This document shows positions 1 to 8,928 of a DNA stretch of 64,000 nt, in pieces; the stretch's first letter is position 1, and each line of letters begins with the position of its first letter. A program made the position numbers and the translations under genes. The DNA is from Thermococcus nautili. Its GTDB lineage: Archaea; Methanobacteriota_B; Thermococci; Thermococcales; Thermococcaceae. The stretch is from positions 620,001-684,000 of the forward strand of contig NZ_CP007264.1 in assembly GCF_000585495.1 (NCBI RefSeq). Reading direction: 5' to 3'. The notes beneath the pieces were generated by a model. That model ran no database searches and was not told the DNA's origin. It saw only the letters and a program-made list of their open reading frames with translations.

Positions 1-1948
1 CTAAAGGGCGTATACTCTTCCTAAAAATCCGTATTTTGTTACTCTCCAAATTTACAGTAGTATTGGTGTTAGAACCTATAATAATTTGACTAATTTCTGC
101 ATGATACTCAGGATGAGAGATCTTAGAACTCTCAGAGACTAATATTTTGCGAGCTTGTTGTGGACTTATGCCGAAGAAAGCTTCAAGCTCTCTAAGAAGT
201 TGTTCATTATTAAAATCGCCATTGGATTTAATCTCCCCTATATACATGTTAATTGCATTCTCTGATATACCCACTAGTAAGAAATCTATTTCTTGGTTTA
301 CATTATCAGTTCCATTACTTATAACTACATTGGGTGAATATATGAAAAACTTGGAAGTGTCTAGATTATGTATAATGTATTTCAGAGCTTTCTGTGAGTA
401 TTCACTCTCAATCTTTTTTGTGCCTTCAAATTGTAAAGCTTTTGCAGTAAATTTAATAAAACTGAGTGTATCATCCAAGTCGTATCTTGCAAAGAGTATT
501 GGATAGGTTAAAAGTGACCCCTTTATAAAGTATTTCGGAAACCTTAAATCAGATCTTATTGTGGTCTTTAGAATATACTCTGCTAGTGGAGAGAACATAA
601 AGTATGGGACATACCCTAATACAATTCTATAGTTTGGAGGAATTTCAAAAGATTTTTGACGAATGACATTATATAAATTCTCAAATATTAGCAAGGTGTT
701 GACTATTAATTGAAAATTATTTTGGCTTTTATAGTTTTTTGGAAAAAACAGATCTACTGTACACATGTTTTTGGAAAGGTTAAACCCAACACCTCCGATA
801 ATACTAATTTTCTTAAGTTCGTGTAGTTCCCATGTAACAGGATTGGGGAAAAAGTTAGAAGGAATGTTTAATCTTACAATATTGTATTTATTTTCTATTC
901 TTATGTGTTCTGTTTCCGATGTTTTCAGGTTCTCTAATACTTCGCGTATTTTGATATCTAACTCGTTATTTAGGAGTGCATCTATAAATACTTTGGAATC
1001 ACTAAAATTAGAAAATATTTTCTGTTCAAACTCTTTTACAAGAACATGATGGTAATACATATTTTTGGGAGTTTGATATATTGTGGAAGTGTAGAATCTA
1101 TGGATGCTGTTTAAGAGTTGTTTGTATTCGCGTGATACAACAAATTTTTCAATATCATGAATGACTCTTAACGGCTCAAATCTTAAATGGCTAGGAGCAA
1201 AGGATCCATCCAATATTGTAAATGCTAGCATTCTTATTGTGATAAAATAGTCAATAATCTTCTGCAATTTAAGCCGTTGTTCGGTGATTTTAACACTGTC
1301 CAGATATTTATGTCTTAAGAATATAAATGTTGTCAGTTCTCTCAATTTTTTGTAGTTTTCTTTTTCAGAGTCTTTTATTTTATCAAGAACATTTAACAAC
1401 TTTAAAAGAGTGAATATTTTGTATACCCTCATTATATTCTCAGTTTTTATAATATTTTGGAGGTTACCCATTATGTTGTCTAAATATTTAAAACGGCCTC
1501 TGTTCTTGAAGTGCCGCTTTACCCTTTCTTCTACATCTTCATAAAACTCTTTGTGAAAATCGGGATTATTTAGTAAATATCTCAAAAAAGCATGCTCTGC
1601 AGTAAAAGTAGTATAAAGATGACCAAGTGAGTAAAGTAGACTCCAAGATTTTAAAAAGTCTTCAATTGAGGTATATTCCACATTGTTGTTCAATTTTATT
1701 GGGGTGCTAAATCTGGGGTTAGATACATGTTTTTTAATTTCTTGAACTAATGTCATCATTGTGATTATGTGATCATATCTTGTGTACATAGGAATTCCTA
1801 ACGTTTGATGTATTATCCCTAAGTGAGGGACATTTTTGAGTCTCTCTATATCTCCCCTAAAAAGTTCATATATCATACTAGCGTCGTCATACAACTTAAT
1901 CTCAACTTCTCCAAAAATCGGAAGAGAATGATAAAGTTCAAGCTCCAT
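1..1948 (-). CDS. HD-like plus PD-(D/E)xK-like protein, partial (3' end outside window)
   Basis: The minus strand reads open from an ATG at 1946-1948 to the window edge (649 codons, no stop). I do not recognise a named family. Residues about 36-75 resemble the first helices of SAMHD1/dGTPase-type HD domains, with an RYDH motif at R57-H60 like the family's RFEH. Where the family has HDLGH, this protein has YSLGH (106-110), so the catalytic His-Asp pair looks lost. Near the end, EIDFLL (D555) followed by GEIKS (E572, K574) fits the core of a PD-(D/E)xK nuclease. The middle (about 120-480) is mostly helical with no motif I know. The gene is strikingly AT-rich beside GC-rich neighbours, which suggests horizontal transfer. 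A GGTGAGAGT site precedes the ATG. A defence role is inference only. Confidence 0.7.
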   Translation of the reverse strand, partial: MELELYHSLPIFGEVEIKLYDDASMIYELFRGDIERLKNVPHLGIIHQTLGIPMYTRYDHIITMMTLVQEIKKHVSNPRFSTPIKLNNNVEYTSIEDFLKSWSLLYSLGHLYTTFTAEHAFLRYLLNNPDFHKEFYEDVEERVKRHFKNRGRFKYLDNIMGNLQNIIKTENIMRVYKIFTLLKLLNVLDKIKDSEKENYKKLRELTTFIFLRHKYLDSVKITEQRLKLQKIIDYFITIRMLAFTILDGSFAPSHLRFEPLRVIHDIEKFVVSREYKQLLNSIHRFYTSTIYQTPKNMYYHHVLVKEFEQKIFSNFSDSKVFIDALLNNELDIKIREVLENLKTSETEHIRIENKYNIVRLNIPSNFFPNPVTWELHELKKISIIGGVGFNLSKNMCTVDLFFPKNYKSQNNFQLIVNTLLIFENLYNVIRQKSFEIPPNYRIVLGYVPYFMFSPLAEYILKTTIRSDLRFPKYFIKGSLLTYPILFARYDLDDTLSFIKFTAKALQFEGTKKIESEYSQKALKYIIHNLDTSKFFIYSPNVVISNGTDNVNQEIDFLLVGISENAINMYIGEIKSNGDFNNEQLLRELEAFFGISPQQARKILVSESSKISHPEYHAEISQIIIGSNTNTTVNLESNKIRIFRKSIRPL

Positions 1949-2008
1949 ACTCTCACCAATAATAAAAGAAAGAAATCCAATATATAAGTTTTATTCCGTT
2001 AACTCATA

Positions 2009-3904
2009 TCACTCCTTCAACCACCTCTCCATCCAACCGGCGATAAGCTCAAGCCTCTTAACCCTGTGCTTCGGCTTTCCGCTCCTGCTCAGGTCGTGAT
2101 TCTCGCCCGGAAAGAGGGCGAGCTCAACGGTCTTGCCGAGGTATTTGAGGGCCGTGTAGAACTGCAGCGCCTCCGGGAGCCAGCAGCGGTAGTCCTCCAT
2201 CGAGTGGATTATCAGGAGTGGCGTTTCCACGTTCGGCGCGTACTTCAGCGGGCTCTTCTCCCAGTAGCCGTCGGTGTTGCTCCAGGGGTCACCCCCTATC
2301 TGGTCTGGAGCAAAGAAGTAGCCGATGTCAGTCGTGCCGAAGAAGCTCACCCAATTTGAGATTGAGCGCTGGGTTACCGCAGCCTTGAAGCGCTTGGTGT
2401 GGCCAACTATCCAGTTGGTCATGAAGCCCCCGTAGGAACCGCCCGTGACGCCTATACGTTCAGGGTCGATGAAGTCGAAGCGCTTCAGAGCTTCATCAAC
2501 GACCTCCATGAGGTCCTTATAATCCCTCTCCCCGTACTGGCCCCTTATATCGGCGAACTCCTCGCCGTAGCCGTCGCTACCGCGCGGGTTGGAGAATATT
2601 ACCACGAAGCCTTTAGCTGTCAAAACGTGGAACTCGTGCATGAAGGCGTATCCGTAAGCCGTCTTCGGCCCGCCGTGAATCTCCAGAATGGCGGGATACT
2701 TCTTCCCGGCCTCGAAGTCAACGGGCTTCATAATCCAGGCGTCTATCTCTACTCCATCGCTGGCTTTAACCGTGAAATGCTCCGGCTTGGAGAGCTTGTA
2801 GTCCTTAATCCAGCCGTTGAAGTCCGTGATTTTCTTTTCCTTGCCGTCGCGGAGAACGTAGAGCTCCAGCGGAGTAACCGCGTCCTGGGCGGTGAAGGCT
2901 ATGTAGTCGCCGATTGCAAAGCTCTCGACGCTCCTATCACCGCTGATAACGCGCTCTACCTTCCCATCGAGGTTCACCCTGAAGAGGTTCGCCCTCGGGC
3001 CGTCGGTTGCGACGTAGTAGACCCAGCCGTCCCTGAAGACCAGCTCGGCCCTCTGTGCCCCACGAACGTCACTGTTAAGGGAGTTGTAGGCCGAGCGGTC
3101 CAGGTCAGCGGTGAGCTTTCTCATCTCGCCCGTCTCGGGGTTGTAGTGGTAGATGTGCGTGTTCGTCGGAATCCCGCGCTCGCGCGTGTTGGCCTTGAGA
3201 ATGAAAGTGCCGTCGTCGAGCGGAATGAAGTCGCTCACGCCCCACTCTCCGGGGGTCAGGCGCTTCGCCTTCCTGCCTTCGAGCAGGTAAAGGTCGCTCA
3301 CCATCGGCTTTCTCTCGCGGTCTTCTTGAGCTATAAAGTAGAGCTTCCCGTTGTGGAAGCGGACCTGCGAGACATCGAGGTTCTTGGGCGTTACGCGCTT
3401 TTTCCTGCCGGTTTCGATGTCCACCAGATAAACAACGCTCCTCTTCCCGTAGACCCAGCCGACGCCGTTGAACCAGAAGGGAATCTCCTTGATAAGGTGA
3501 ACGTCATCTTTGGGCTTCTTCTCGACGTCTATCGGCGTTATAACGGCTATGCTCTTACCGTCCTCGGTGAAGCGGAGGTTTTTAATCCCGTACTTGAACT
3601 TCGCTAAAAGCCTCGCCTCACCGCCGTCGGTTGGGATAACGTAGAGCTCGGACTCTTTGCCCTCCTTATCGCGCTTGGAAGTGAAGGCTATCAGCTTCCC
3701 GTCTGGCGAAAATCTCGGGTTTGAGTCCTTCTTTCCCGAGGTGAAGGGTTTAACCTTCCTGCCATCGTAGAGGTAGAGCCTTGAGAAGTAGTCGTCCTTC
3801 TCGACGCTTATCTCGGTGACCTGGAAGACGACCTTCCGCCTGAAGGCGTCGAGGTTGCCGACGAGCTTGAACTTTCCGAGGTCCTTCTCGGCCAGACCTT
3901 TCAT
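2009..3904 (-). CDS. S9 family serine peptidase (acylaminoacyl-peptidase/oligopeptidase type)
   Basis: A 631-residue cytoplasmic peptidase that would trim short or N-acylated peptides. The N-terminal about 370 residues carry WD40/TolB-like beta-propeller repeats (for example SPDGKLIAFTSKR). The C-terminal part is an alpha/beta hydrolase with the nucleophile in GGSYGGF (S490), the Asp in HSMEDYRC (D571) and the His in GENHDLS (H603), with spacing typical of the prolyl oligopeptidase family. The ATG at 3904 is chosen because GGTGGTTTCT lies just before it. The GTG nine bases upstream lies inside that ribosome binding site. The gene stands alone, divergent from tmcA. Family assignment is firm; exact substrate preference is not. 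Confidence 0.93.
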   Translation of the reverse strand: MKGLAEKDLGKFKLVGNLDAFRRKVVFQVTEISVEKDDYFSRLYLYDGRKVKPFTSGKKDSNPRFSPDGKLIAFTSKRDKEGKESELYVIPTDGGEARLLAKFKYGIKNLRFTEDGKSIAVITPIDVEKKPKDDVHLIKEIPFWFNGVGWVYGKRSVVYLVDIETGRKKRVTPKNLDVSQVRFHNGKLYFIAQEDRERKPMVSDLYLLEGRKAKRLTPGEWGVSDFIPLDDGTFILKANTRERGIPTNTHIYHYNPETGEMRKLTADLDRSAYNSLNSDVRGAQRAELVFRDGWVYYVATDGPRANLFRVNLDGKVERVISGDRSVESFAIGDYIAFTAQDAVTPLELYVLRDGKEKKITDFNGWIKDYKLSKPEHFTVKASDGVEIDAWIMKPVDFEAGKKYPAILEIHGGPKTAYGYAFMHEFHVLTAKGFVVIFSNPRGSDGYGEEFADIRGQYGERDYKDLMEVVDEALKRFDFIDPERIGVTGGSYGGFMTNWIVGHTKRFKAAVTQRSISNWVSFFGTTDIGYFFAPDQIGGDPWSNTDGYWEKSPLKYAPNVETPLLIIHSMEDYRCWLPEALQFYTALKYLGKTVELALFPGENHDLSRSGKPKHRVKRLELIAGWMERWLKE

Positions 3905-4028
3905 AGAAACCACCGGGGTAAGTCGGTGTTTTTCGTATAAAAGCTTAGCGTTTCGATGGATATCGAGACATCTCGAAAGCTCCGAAGGTTTTTAAATTCC
4001 CCTTCTCCCCTTTAGCGGGGGAGGAGAG

Positions 4029-6458
4029 ATGACCGTGAAGGTCAGATTTGACAAGGAAGTGAGAGACTACGCGAAGGGCGAGAAGGTTAAGGACTCAATC
4101 TTAAAGCTCACCGAGACCGCTTTAGCTCAGGCCCTTGAGAACTTCCACAGAAGAATGATTGTAATCGAGGGTGACACGCTGAGGAAAGCCGAGCTGGCCG
4201 GAATACTCGCGGGGGCCTCTGCGAGGGTTTTGAGCGAGGTTCTCGACGAGCTGATGAAGAAGCGCCTCCGCGACGAGAGCGAGGATAAAATAGAGGTTCT
4301 CTACGCCACCGACGCGCTCGGCGAGGAGACCTTTGGAAGGAAGCGCTACGAGGCCTTCAGGAAGCACTTCGACGTCTTAGCTGGCCCAAACGTCGAGGTA
4401 AAAGCCGTTACCTTCAAGCACACCCGCGACATCCTTGGAAGAACCTACGATTTGCTCATCCTCGATATGAGCTACGACTACTCGCCGAACGACCTCGGAA
4501 GGATTATCGAGACCGTTCGCGGTGGAGGGCTGATTTTCATCCTCGCTCATCCCTTCGAGAAGTGGAAGAACATGTGGACGGGCTTCCACAAGAGCCTCGT
4601 AACGCCACCTTACACGATAGACGACGTCAAGAAGCGCTTCAATAGAAGGCTCATCAGGAAGTTCACGGAGCACGAGGGCATCTACATCATCACCGAGAGC
4701 GGAAAGGCCAGGAAGAAGCCGAAGAGGAGCAAGAGCCAGGCGAGGATTAAGGCCAGAAAGGGCGTTCCCATTCCGGAGGAAACCCTCTTCCCGAAGGAGC
4801 TCTACGAGATGGCCTTAACCGAGGGTCAGGTTGAGGTTTTGAAGGCCTTCGAGGAGCTGGTAGAGGGCGGAATGCTCGTTCTTACAGCGGACAGAGGAAG
4901 GGGCAAGAGCGTTTCCGTTGGAATCGGCGCGATAGGTCTGGCCTTAGCTCTAAAGAAGAGGACGAGGATTGTCGTTACCGCCCCCGAGCTTGAGAACGTT
5001 CAGGCACTGTTCCGCTTCGCCAAGCGTGCCCTTGAGAGGCTCGGCTTCAAGCCCTACGTCGTTGAAGAGCGCGGGCTGATAAAGGAGCTCTACGCAAGGA
5101 AAATCGGCCTCCGCTATTATCCGCCGGCAGAAGGTTACAAGAAGAGCGCCGACCTCTACATTCTCGACGAAGCGGCAGGAATCCACGTCCCGATACTCCA
5201 TAAGTATCTCAACAAGGATAGGGTGGTTTACTCCTCAACGATTCACGGCTACGAGGGAGCGGGAAGGGGCTTCTCGGTGAAGTTCCTCAAGAGGGCGAGG
5301 GAGAAGAGGGAGTTTAAGGAGCTCCACATGGACGAGCCGATTCGCTACGCGGAAAACGACCCGATTGAGCGGTGGCTCTTCGACGTTCTCCTGCTCGATG
5401 CCGAGCCTGTGGAGCTCACCGATGAGGACTTCGAGCTGATTGAGAAGAAGGAGGTCTATTTGGAAGAACCTGACCTCGACGACTGGTTCGAGAACGACCG
5501 GGAGGACCTCAGAAACTTCGTCGGAATCTATATCTTGGCGCACTACCGCAACAGGCCGAGCGACGTGGCGCTCTTAGCTGACGCACCCCACCACGAGGCC
5601 CGCGTGCTCAGGCTCAAGAACGGCAAGATAGTGACGGCGATACAGATTGCCAAGGAAGGAGGAATTCCGAAGAAGGTAATAGACAAGATGGCCAAGGGCT
5701 ACAAGCCTCGCGGAAACATAATCCCGGACATGATGGTCAAGCACCATTATTTGAAGGAGTTCGCGAAGCTCAAGGGTTACAGAATAGTGAGGATTGCAAC
5801 CCATCCGGATGCGATGGACAGGGGACTTGGAAGCAAGGCCCTGGAGCTCCTTGAGAAGGAGGCGAGGGAGAAGGGCCTCGACTGGATAGGCTCTGGCTTT
5901 GGGGCCAGTGAGGAACTCGTCCGCTTCTGGGTCAGGAACGGCTTTGCAGTAGTTCACCTCAGCCCCGCGAGAAACCCGGTCAGCGGTGAGTTTACGGCGA
6001 TAGTACTCAAGCCGATAAGCGAGAAGGCCAAGAAGCTCATCAAGAAGGCCAACGACGAGTTCAGGATAAGGCTTACCGAGTGGCTCGGAGACACGCACAG
6101 GGAGCTTGAGCCCGAGATAGCGCGCTGGCTCTTCGAGACGCCTTTCGGCGAGGCCGTTGATTACCCGGTTCACCTCACGGAGATTCAGAAGAAGCGCCTC
6201 GATGCATTCACGGGCAAGGTTCTGACCTACGATACCGTGGTAGATGCCGTGAAGCCGATAGTGAAGCTCTACTTCCTCGACGGCTGGATGAAGCCCTACC
6301 TGGACGAGAGGCAGATAAAGCTCCTCATCTACCGCGTTCTCCAGGCCCACAGCTGGGAGGAGACGGCGAAGCTGATAGACAGAACAGAAACCTTTACCAT
6401 GATTGAGGTGCGCGACATAATAAGGGGCCTCTGGTACTACTACAAGCGGCTCCTCTGA
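4029..6458 (+). CDS. tmcA: tRNA(Met) cytidine acetyltransferase TmcA (Nat10-like)
   Basis: An 809-residue RNA cytidine acetyltransferase that uses acetyl-CoA and ATP to make N4-acetylcytidine. Known Thermococcus homologues of Nat10 acetylate tRNA, rRNA and other RNAs at high temperature. Visible domains: N-terminal TmcA domain (about 1-230), RNA-helicase-like ATPase with the P-loop ADRGRGKS (K293) and a DEAAG Walker B, then a GNAT acetyltransferase module (THPDAMDRGLGSKALE, about 597-615) and a helical tRNA-binding C-terminus. Length matches archaeal TmcA. The ATG follows GGGGGAGGAGAG. A TATA-like TTTTTAAATT about 35 nt upstream serves the gene alone. Confidence 0.96.
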   Translation: MTVKVRFDKEVRDYAKGEKVKDSILKLTETALAQALENFHRRMIVIEGDTLRKAELAGILAGASARVLSEVLDELMKKRLRDESEDKIEVLYATDALGEETFGRKRYEAFRKHFDVLAGPNVEVKAVTFKHTRDILGRTYDLLILDMSYDYSPNDLGRIIETVRGGGLIFILAHPFEKWKNMWTGFHKSLVTPPYTIDDVKKRFNRRLIRKFTEHEGIYIITESGKARKKPKRSKSQARIKARKGVPIPEETLFPKELYEMALTEGQVEVLKAFEELVEGGMLVLTADRGRGKSVSVGIGAIGLALALKKRTRIVVTAPELENVQALFRFAKRALERLGFKPYVVEERGLIKELYARKIGLRYYPPAEGYKKSADLYILDEAAGIHVPILHKYLNKDRVVYSSTIHGYEGAGRGFSVKFLKRAREKREFKELHMDEPIRYAENDPIERWLFDVLLLDAEPVELTDEDFELIEKKEVYLEEPDLDDWFENDREDLRNFVGIYILAHYRNRPSDVALLADAPHHEARVLRLKNGKIVTAIQIAKEGGIPKKVIDKMAKGYKPRGNIIPDMMVKHHYLKEFAKLKGYRIVRIATHPDAMDRGLGSKALELLEKEAREKGLDWIGSGFGASEELVRFWVRNGFAVVHLSPARNPVSGEFTAIVLKPISEKAKKLIKKANDEFRIRLTEWLGDTHRELEPEIARWLFETPFGEAVDYPVHLTEIQKKRLDAFTGKVLTYDTVVDAVKPIVKLYFLDGWMKPYLDERQIKLLIYRVLQAHSWEETAKLIDRTETFTMIEVRDIIRGLWYYYKRLL

Positions 6459-6526
6459 CGAACATTTTTATATTATTGGCCCGTAAAAGGCCGTGTTGAG
6501 TTTCAGTGATTTCAACGGTGACACCT

Positions 6527-7048
6527 ATGCCAGGCGGAAGCTGGGAAAAGATAATCTCAATGACGAAGGATGGAATCAAGAGTATAGGCATGATTAAGCG
6601 GAAGTCCAAGCGCGGGAAGAAGATAGCCCTTCTCATTGACGGGCCGAACATCCTGAGGAAGGAGTTCGGAATAAAGCTCGAAGACATCGTTGATGTTTTA
6701 GAGAGCATCGGAGACATCCGCGTTGCGAAGGTTATCCTCAACCAGTACGCCCCCCAGGGCCTCATAGAGGCGGTCTCGAATCAGGGGTTTGAGGCCGTTG
6801 TCGTTTCCGGCGAGACCGGGGTAAAGCTTGCCGTTGAGGCCATGCGCGAGATTTACAACCCCAACATAGACGTAATCGCCCTCGCGACGCGGAACGCGGA
6901 GTTTCTGCCGGTTATCCTCAAGGCCAAGGAGAAGGGGAAAGAAACGGTCGTCATCGGCGTCGAGCCCGGCTTTTCGGTTGCCCTCAAGCACGCGGCCGAT
7001 TACACCATAGTTCTTGAGCCCAAGAGAGAGGGGAGGGAAGAGGAGTGA
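6527..7048 (+). CDS. NYN/PIN-like domain protein (DUF88, TIGR00288 type), copy 1, acidic residues altered
   Basis: A 173-residue protein of the archaeal NYN (LabA/DUF88) family, whose fold resembles PIN ribonucleases. It keeps the first acidic motif, LLIDGPN (D38). Where the next gene has DTD and RDAD, this one has ETG (E96, G98) and RNAE (N123, E125), so several metal-binding acids are replaced. It may be a non-catalytic partner. The ATG at 6527 follows GGTGACACCT, which is better than the in-frame GTG at 6506. TTTTTATATTATTGG near 6465 is a good TATA element. Its stop overlaps the next start (GTGA), so the two are probably co-translated. Confidence 0.85.
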   Translation: MPGGSWEKIISMTKDGIKSIGMIKRKSKRGKKIALLIDGPNILRKEFGIKLEDIVDVLESIGDIRVAKVILNQYAPQGLIEAVSNQGFEAVVVSGETGVKLAVEAMREIYNPNIDVIALATRNAEFLPVILKAKEKGKETVVIGVEPGFSVALKHAADYTIVLEPKREGREEE

Positions 7049-7527
7049 AGGAAACGCTCATCAAGGTTCTCAAGCGCGAGAAAGAACCGGAAGAGGAGAT
7101 AAGCGGTAAAAGCATCGGGCTCATAATAGACGGACCGAACATCCTGAGGAAGGAGTTCGGAATAAAGCTCGAAGACATCGTTGAGGCCCTTGAGAGGCTC
7201 GGTCGGATAAGGGTCGCGAAGGTCGTTCTGAACCAGTACGCTCCCCAGGGACTCATCGAGGCGGTCGTCAACCAGGGGCTTGAGCCCGTTATAGTCGCCG
7301 GCGACACCGACGTGAGAATAGCGATAGAGGCCATGGAGCTCATCTACAACTCCGATGTTGATGTTATAGCACTGGCCACGAGGGACGCGGATTTTCTGCC
7401 CATAATCCAGGAGGCGAAACGGAAGGGGAAGGAAACCATAGTCATAGGCACCGAACCCGGCTTTTCTGTGGCCCTTCAGAACGCTGCTGACTACGTCATC
7501 AAGATGGTTAGCAAGGTAGAGGAGTGA
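7045..7527 (+). CDS. NYN/PIN-like domain protein (DUF88, TIGR00288 type), copy 2, complete acidic set
   Basis: A 160-residue paralogue of the preceding gene, aligned without gaps over about 130 residues. It has the full acidic set expected of a NYN-type metal-dependent nuclease: D29 (IIDGPN), D87 and D89 (GDTDV), D114 and D116 (RDADF). The GTG start overlaps the stop of copy 1. Tandem duplication followed by loss of acids in copy 1 suggests an active/inactive heteromer. The RNA substrate is unknown. The family is known to be widespread in Archaea, but its role is not established to my knowledge. Confidence 0.87.
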   Translation: MKETLIKVLKREKEPEEEISGKSIGLIIDGPNILRKEFGIKLEDIVEALERLGRIRVAKVVLNQYAPQGLIEAVVNQGLEPVIVAGDTDVRIAIEAMELIYNSDVDVIALATRDADFLPIIQEAKRKGKETIVIGTEPGFSVALQNAADYVIKMVSKVEE

Positions 7528-7623
7528 ACTCACCACTAACCAGAACTGGGAAGCAAACCTTTTTTAATCTCCCAATTATCGGGTTATGAAACGGAACAAC
7601 CTGTTAATCGGGGGGGTGGTTCA

Positions 7624-8793
7624 ATGAGGAAGGTTCTGGCATTGCTCGTGGTGACTCTGTTCGTCACCTCGCTCCTTGGGGCGAGGCCCGTTAAGGCCGA
7701 GGAAACTCTGACCGTTTACTCCTACGAGAGCATCGAGGGTTGGATGAAGGAAATCATTCCGATATTCGAGAAGGAATACGGCGTCAAGGTTCGTCTCGTG
7801 ACGTTCGGCGACGCTGGAGAAGTGCTCAGCAAGCTGATAATCGAGAAGAACAACCCGCAGGCCGATGTCGTCGTTGGAATAGACAACAGCTACCTCCAGA
7901 AGGCCCTTCAGGCGGACATCTTAATCCCCTACAAGCCGGAGAACGCGAAGTACATCCCAGATTGGATTATAAAGGACTTTGACCCGACCTTCCACCTCAC
8001 GCCCTACGACTATGGTGCTATAGCGATAGTCTACAAGAAGGACGTCGTGAAGAACCCGCCGAAGACCTTTGAGGACCTGACGAAGCCAGAGTGGAAGGGC
8101 AAGCTCATCGTCGAGAACCCGCTGACTAGTTCAACTGGAATGGCCTTTTTCCTCTGGACGATTGGCGTTTACGGCGACAAGTGGCCCTACTACTGGGAGA
8201 AGCTCAAGCAGAACGACGTGATAATCGTCAAGGGCTGGGGAGCCGGCTGGGAGATGTGGGACAAGAACCAGGCCCCGCTGTTCGTCAGCTACGCCACTGA
8301 CCCGGCCTACGCGGCCTGCGAAGAGAACAGCACCAACATCGGTGCAATCTTCCTTAACAACACCGCCTACGTCCAGATTGAGGGAGCGGGAATCGTCAAG
8401 GGGACGAAACACCTCGAGTTAGCGAAGGAGTTCATAAACTTCCTGATAAGCAAAACCGCTCAGGAGAAGCTCCCGCTCAACCAGTGGATGTACCCGGTTA
8501 ACAAAGAAGTCAAGCTCCCGGCCTGCTTCAGCTACGCCCTCAACGTCAGCTCGGCGAAGGTCATCACAATTCCCTCCGAAGAGCTCGCTAAGAACACAGA
8601 CAAGTGGCTCAAGGAGTGGAGGGCTCTGATGGTTGAGGGCAAGAAGCCTGAGGAAATCTCGCCAACGCCGACTTCCACCGCTCCAAACACGAACAAAACC
8701 GAGAGCTCAAGCGGTAAGGGTTCGAGTATCTGCGGTCCTGGTTTGATAGTCGGACTTGCCATAGTGCCTCTTCTTCTCAGGAGGAGGCCTTGA
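7624..8793 (+). CDS. Thiamine-type ABC transporter substrate-binding protein with CGP-CTERM anchor
   Basis: A 389-residue secreted solute-binding protein of the ThiB/iron-binding class. A signal peptide covers about residues 1-25. The mature domain starts TLTVYSYES and has the typical DVVVGIDNSYL and TPYDYGAIAIVYKK segments of thiamine-binding proteins. A Thr/Ser/Pro-rich linker (about 345-365) leads to CGPGLIVGLAIVPLLLRR, a CGP-CTERM signal (Cys-Gly-Pro, hydrophobic stretch, basic end) known from Thermococcaceae surface proteins. No permease or ATPase gene is adjacent, so it works with subunits encoded elsewhere or alone. No TPP riboswitch is visible. The ligand is inferred from family resemblance only. 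Confidence 0.85.
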   Translation: MRKVLALLVVTLFVTSLLGARPVKAEETLTVYSYESIEGWMKEIIPIFEKEYGVKVRLVTFGDAGEVLSKLIIEKNNPQADVVVGIDNSYLQKALQADILIPYKPENAKYIPDWIIKDFDPTFHLTPYDYGAIAIVYKKDVVKNPPKTFEDLTKPEWKGKLIVENPLTSSTGMAFFLWTIGVYGDKWPYYWEKLKQNDVIIVKGWGAGWEMWDKNQAPLFVSYATDPAYAACEENSTNIGAIFLNNTAYVQIEGAGIVKGTKHLELAKEFINFLISKTAQEKLPLNQWMYPVNKEVKLPACFSYALNVSSAKVITIPSEELAKNTDKWLKEWRALMVEGKKPEEISPTPTSTAPNTNKTESSSGKGSSICGPGLIVGLAIVPLLLRRRP

Positions 8794-8804
8794 TTCCTCA
8801 ATCC

Positions 8805-8810
8805 TTTTTT
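8805..8810 (+). terminator. Oligo-T terminator after the binding-protein gene
   Basis: A run of six T residues 12 nt after the stop codon. Thermococcales terminate at T-rich tracts without needing a hairpin. It separates the binding-protein gene from the kinase operon promoter. Confidence 0.4.
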
Positions 8811-8850
8811 ACTCAGCCTCAGTTTCACCAAAGTTGCCCATTCTTCTTTT

Positions 8851-8878
8851 TCTCCAAAATGGAGAAAACTTTAAATAG
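8851..8878 (+). promoter_or_regulatory. Promoter of the ESCRT/kinase operon with adjoining inverted repeat
   Basis: TCTCCA-AAA-TGGAGA (8851-8865) is a perfect inverted repeat with a 3-nt centre. It abuts a strong BRE/TATA, GAAAACTTTAAATAG (8864-8878). The predicted transcription start is near 8900, about 28 nt before the first ATG (8929). The repeat sits where a regulator could block or help TFB/TBP binding. It is the only clear promoter I see for the following 14 kb. Confidence 0.6.
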
Positions 8879-8928
8879 GCAACGACGCCAAATCTTAACG
8901 TTTGAGAGAACCAGGGTAGTGATGACGT

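Noticed and set aside
2399-3607. 402-codon open frame on the plus strand
   Set aside because: It is antisense to the S9 peptidase, whose family motifs are complete; the frame is a by-product of GC-rich codon bias.
7528-7623. TPP riboswitch before the thiamine-type binding protein
   Set aside because: The gap is under 100 nt and contains a TATA box near the start codon; no thi-box sequences are visible.
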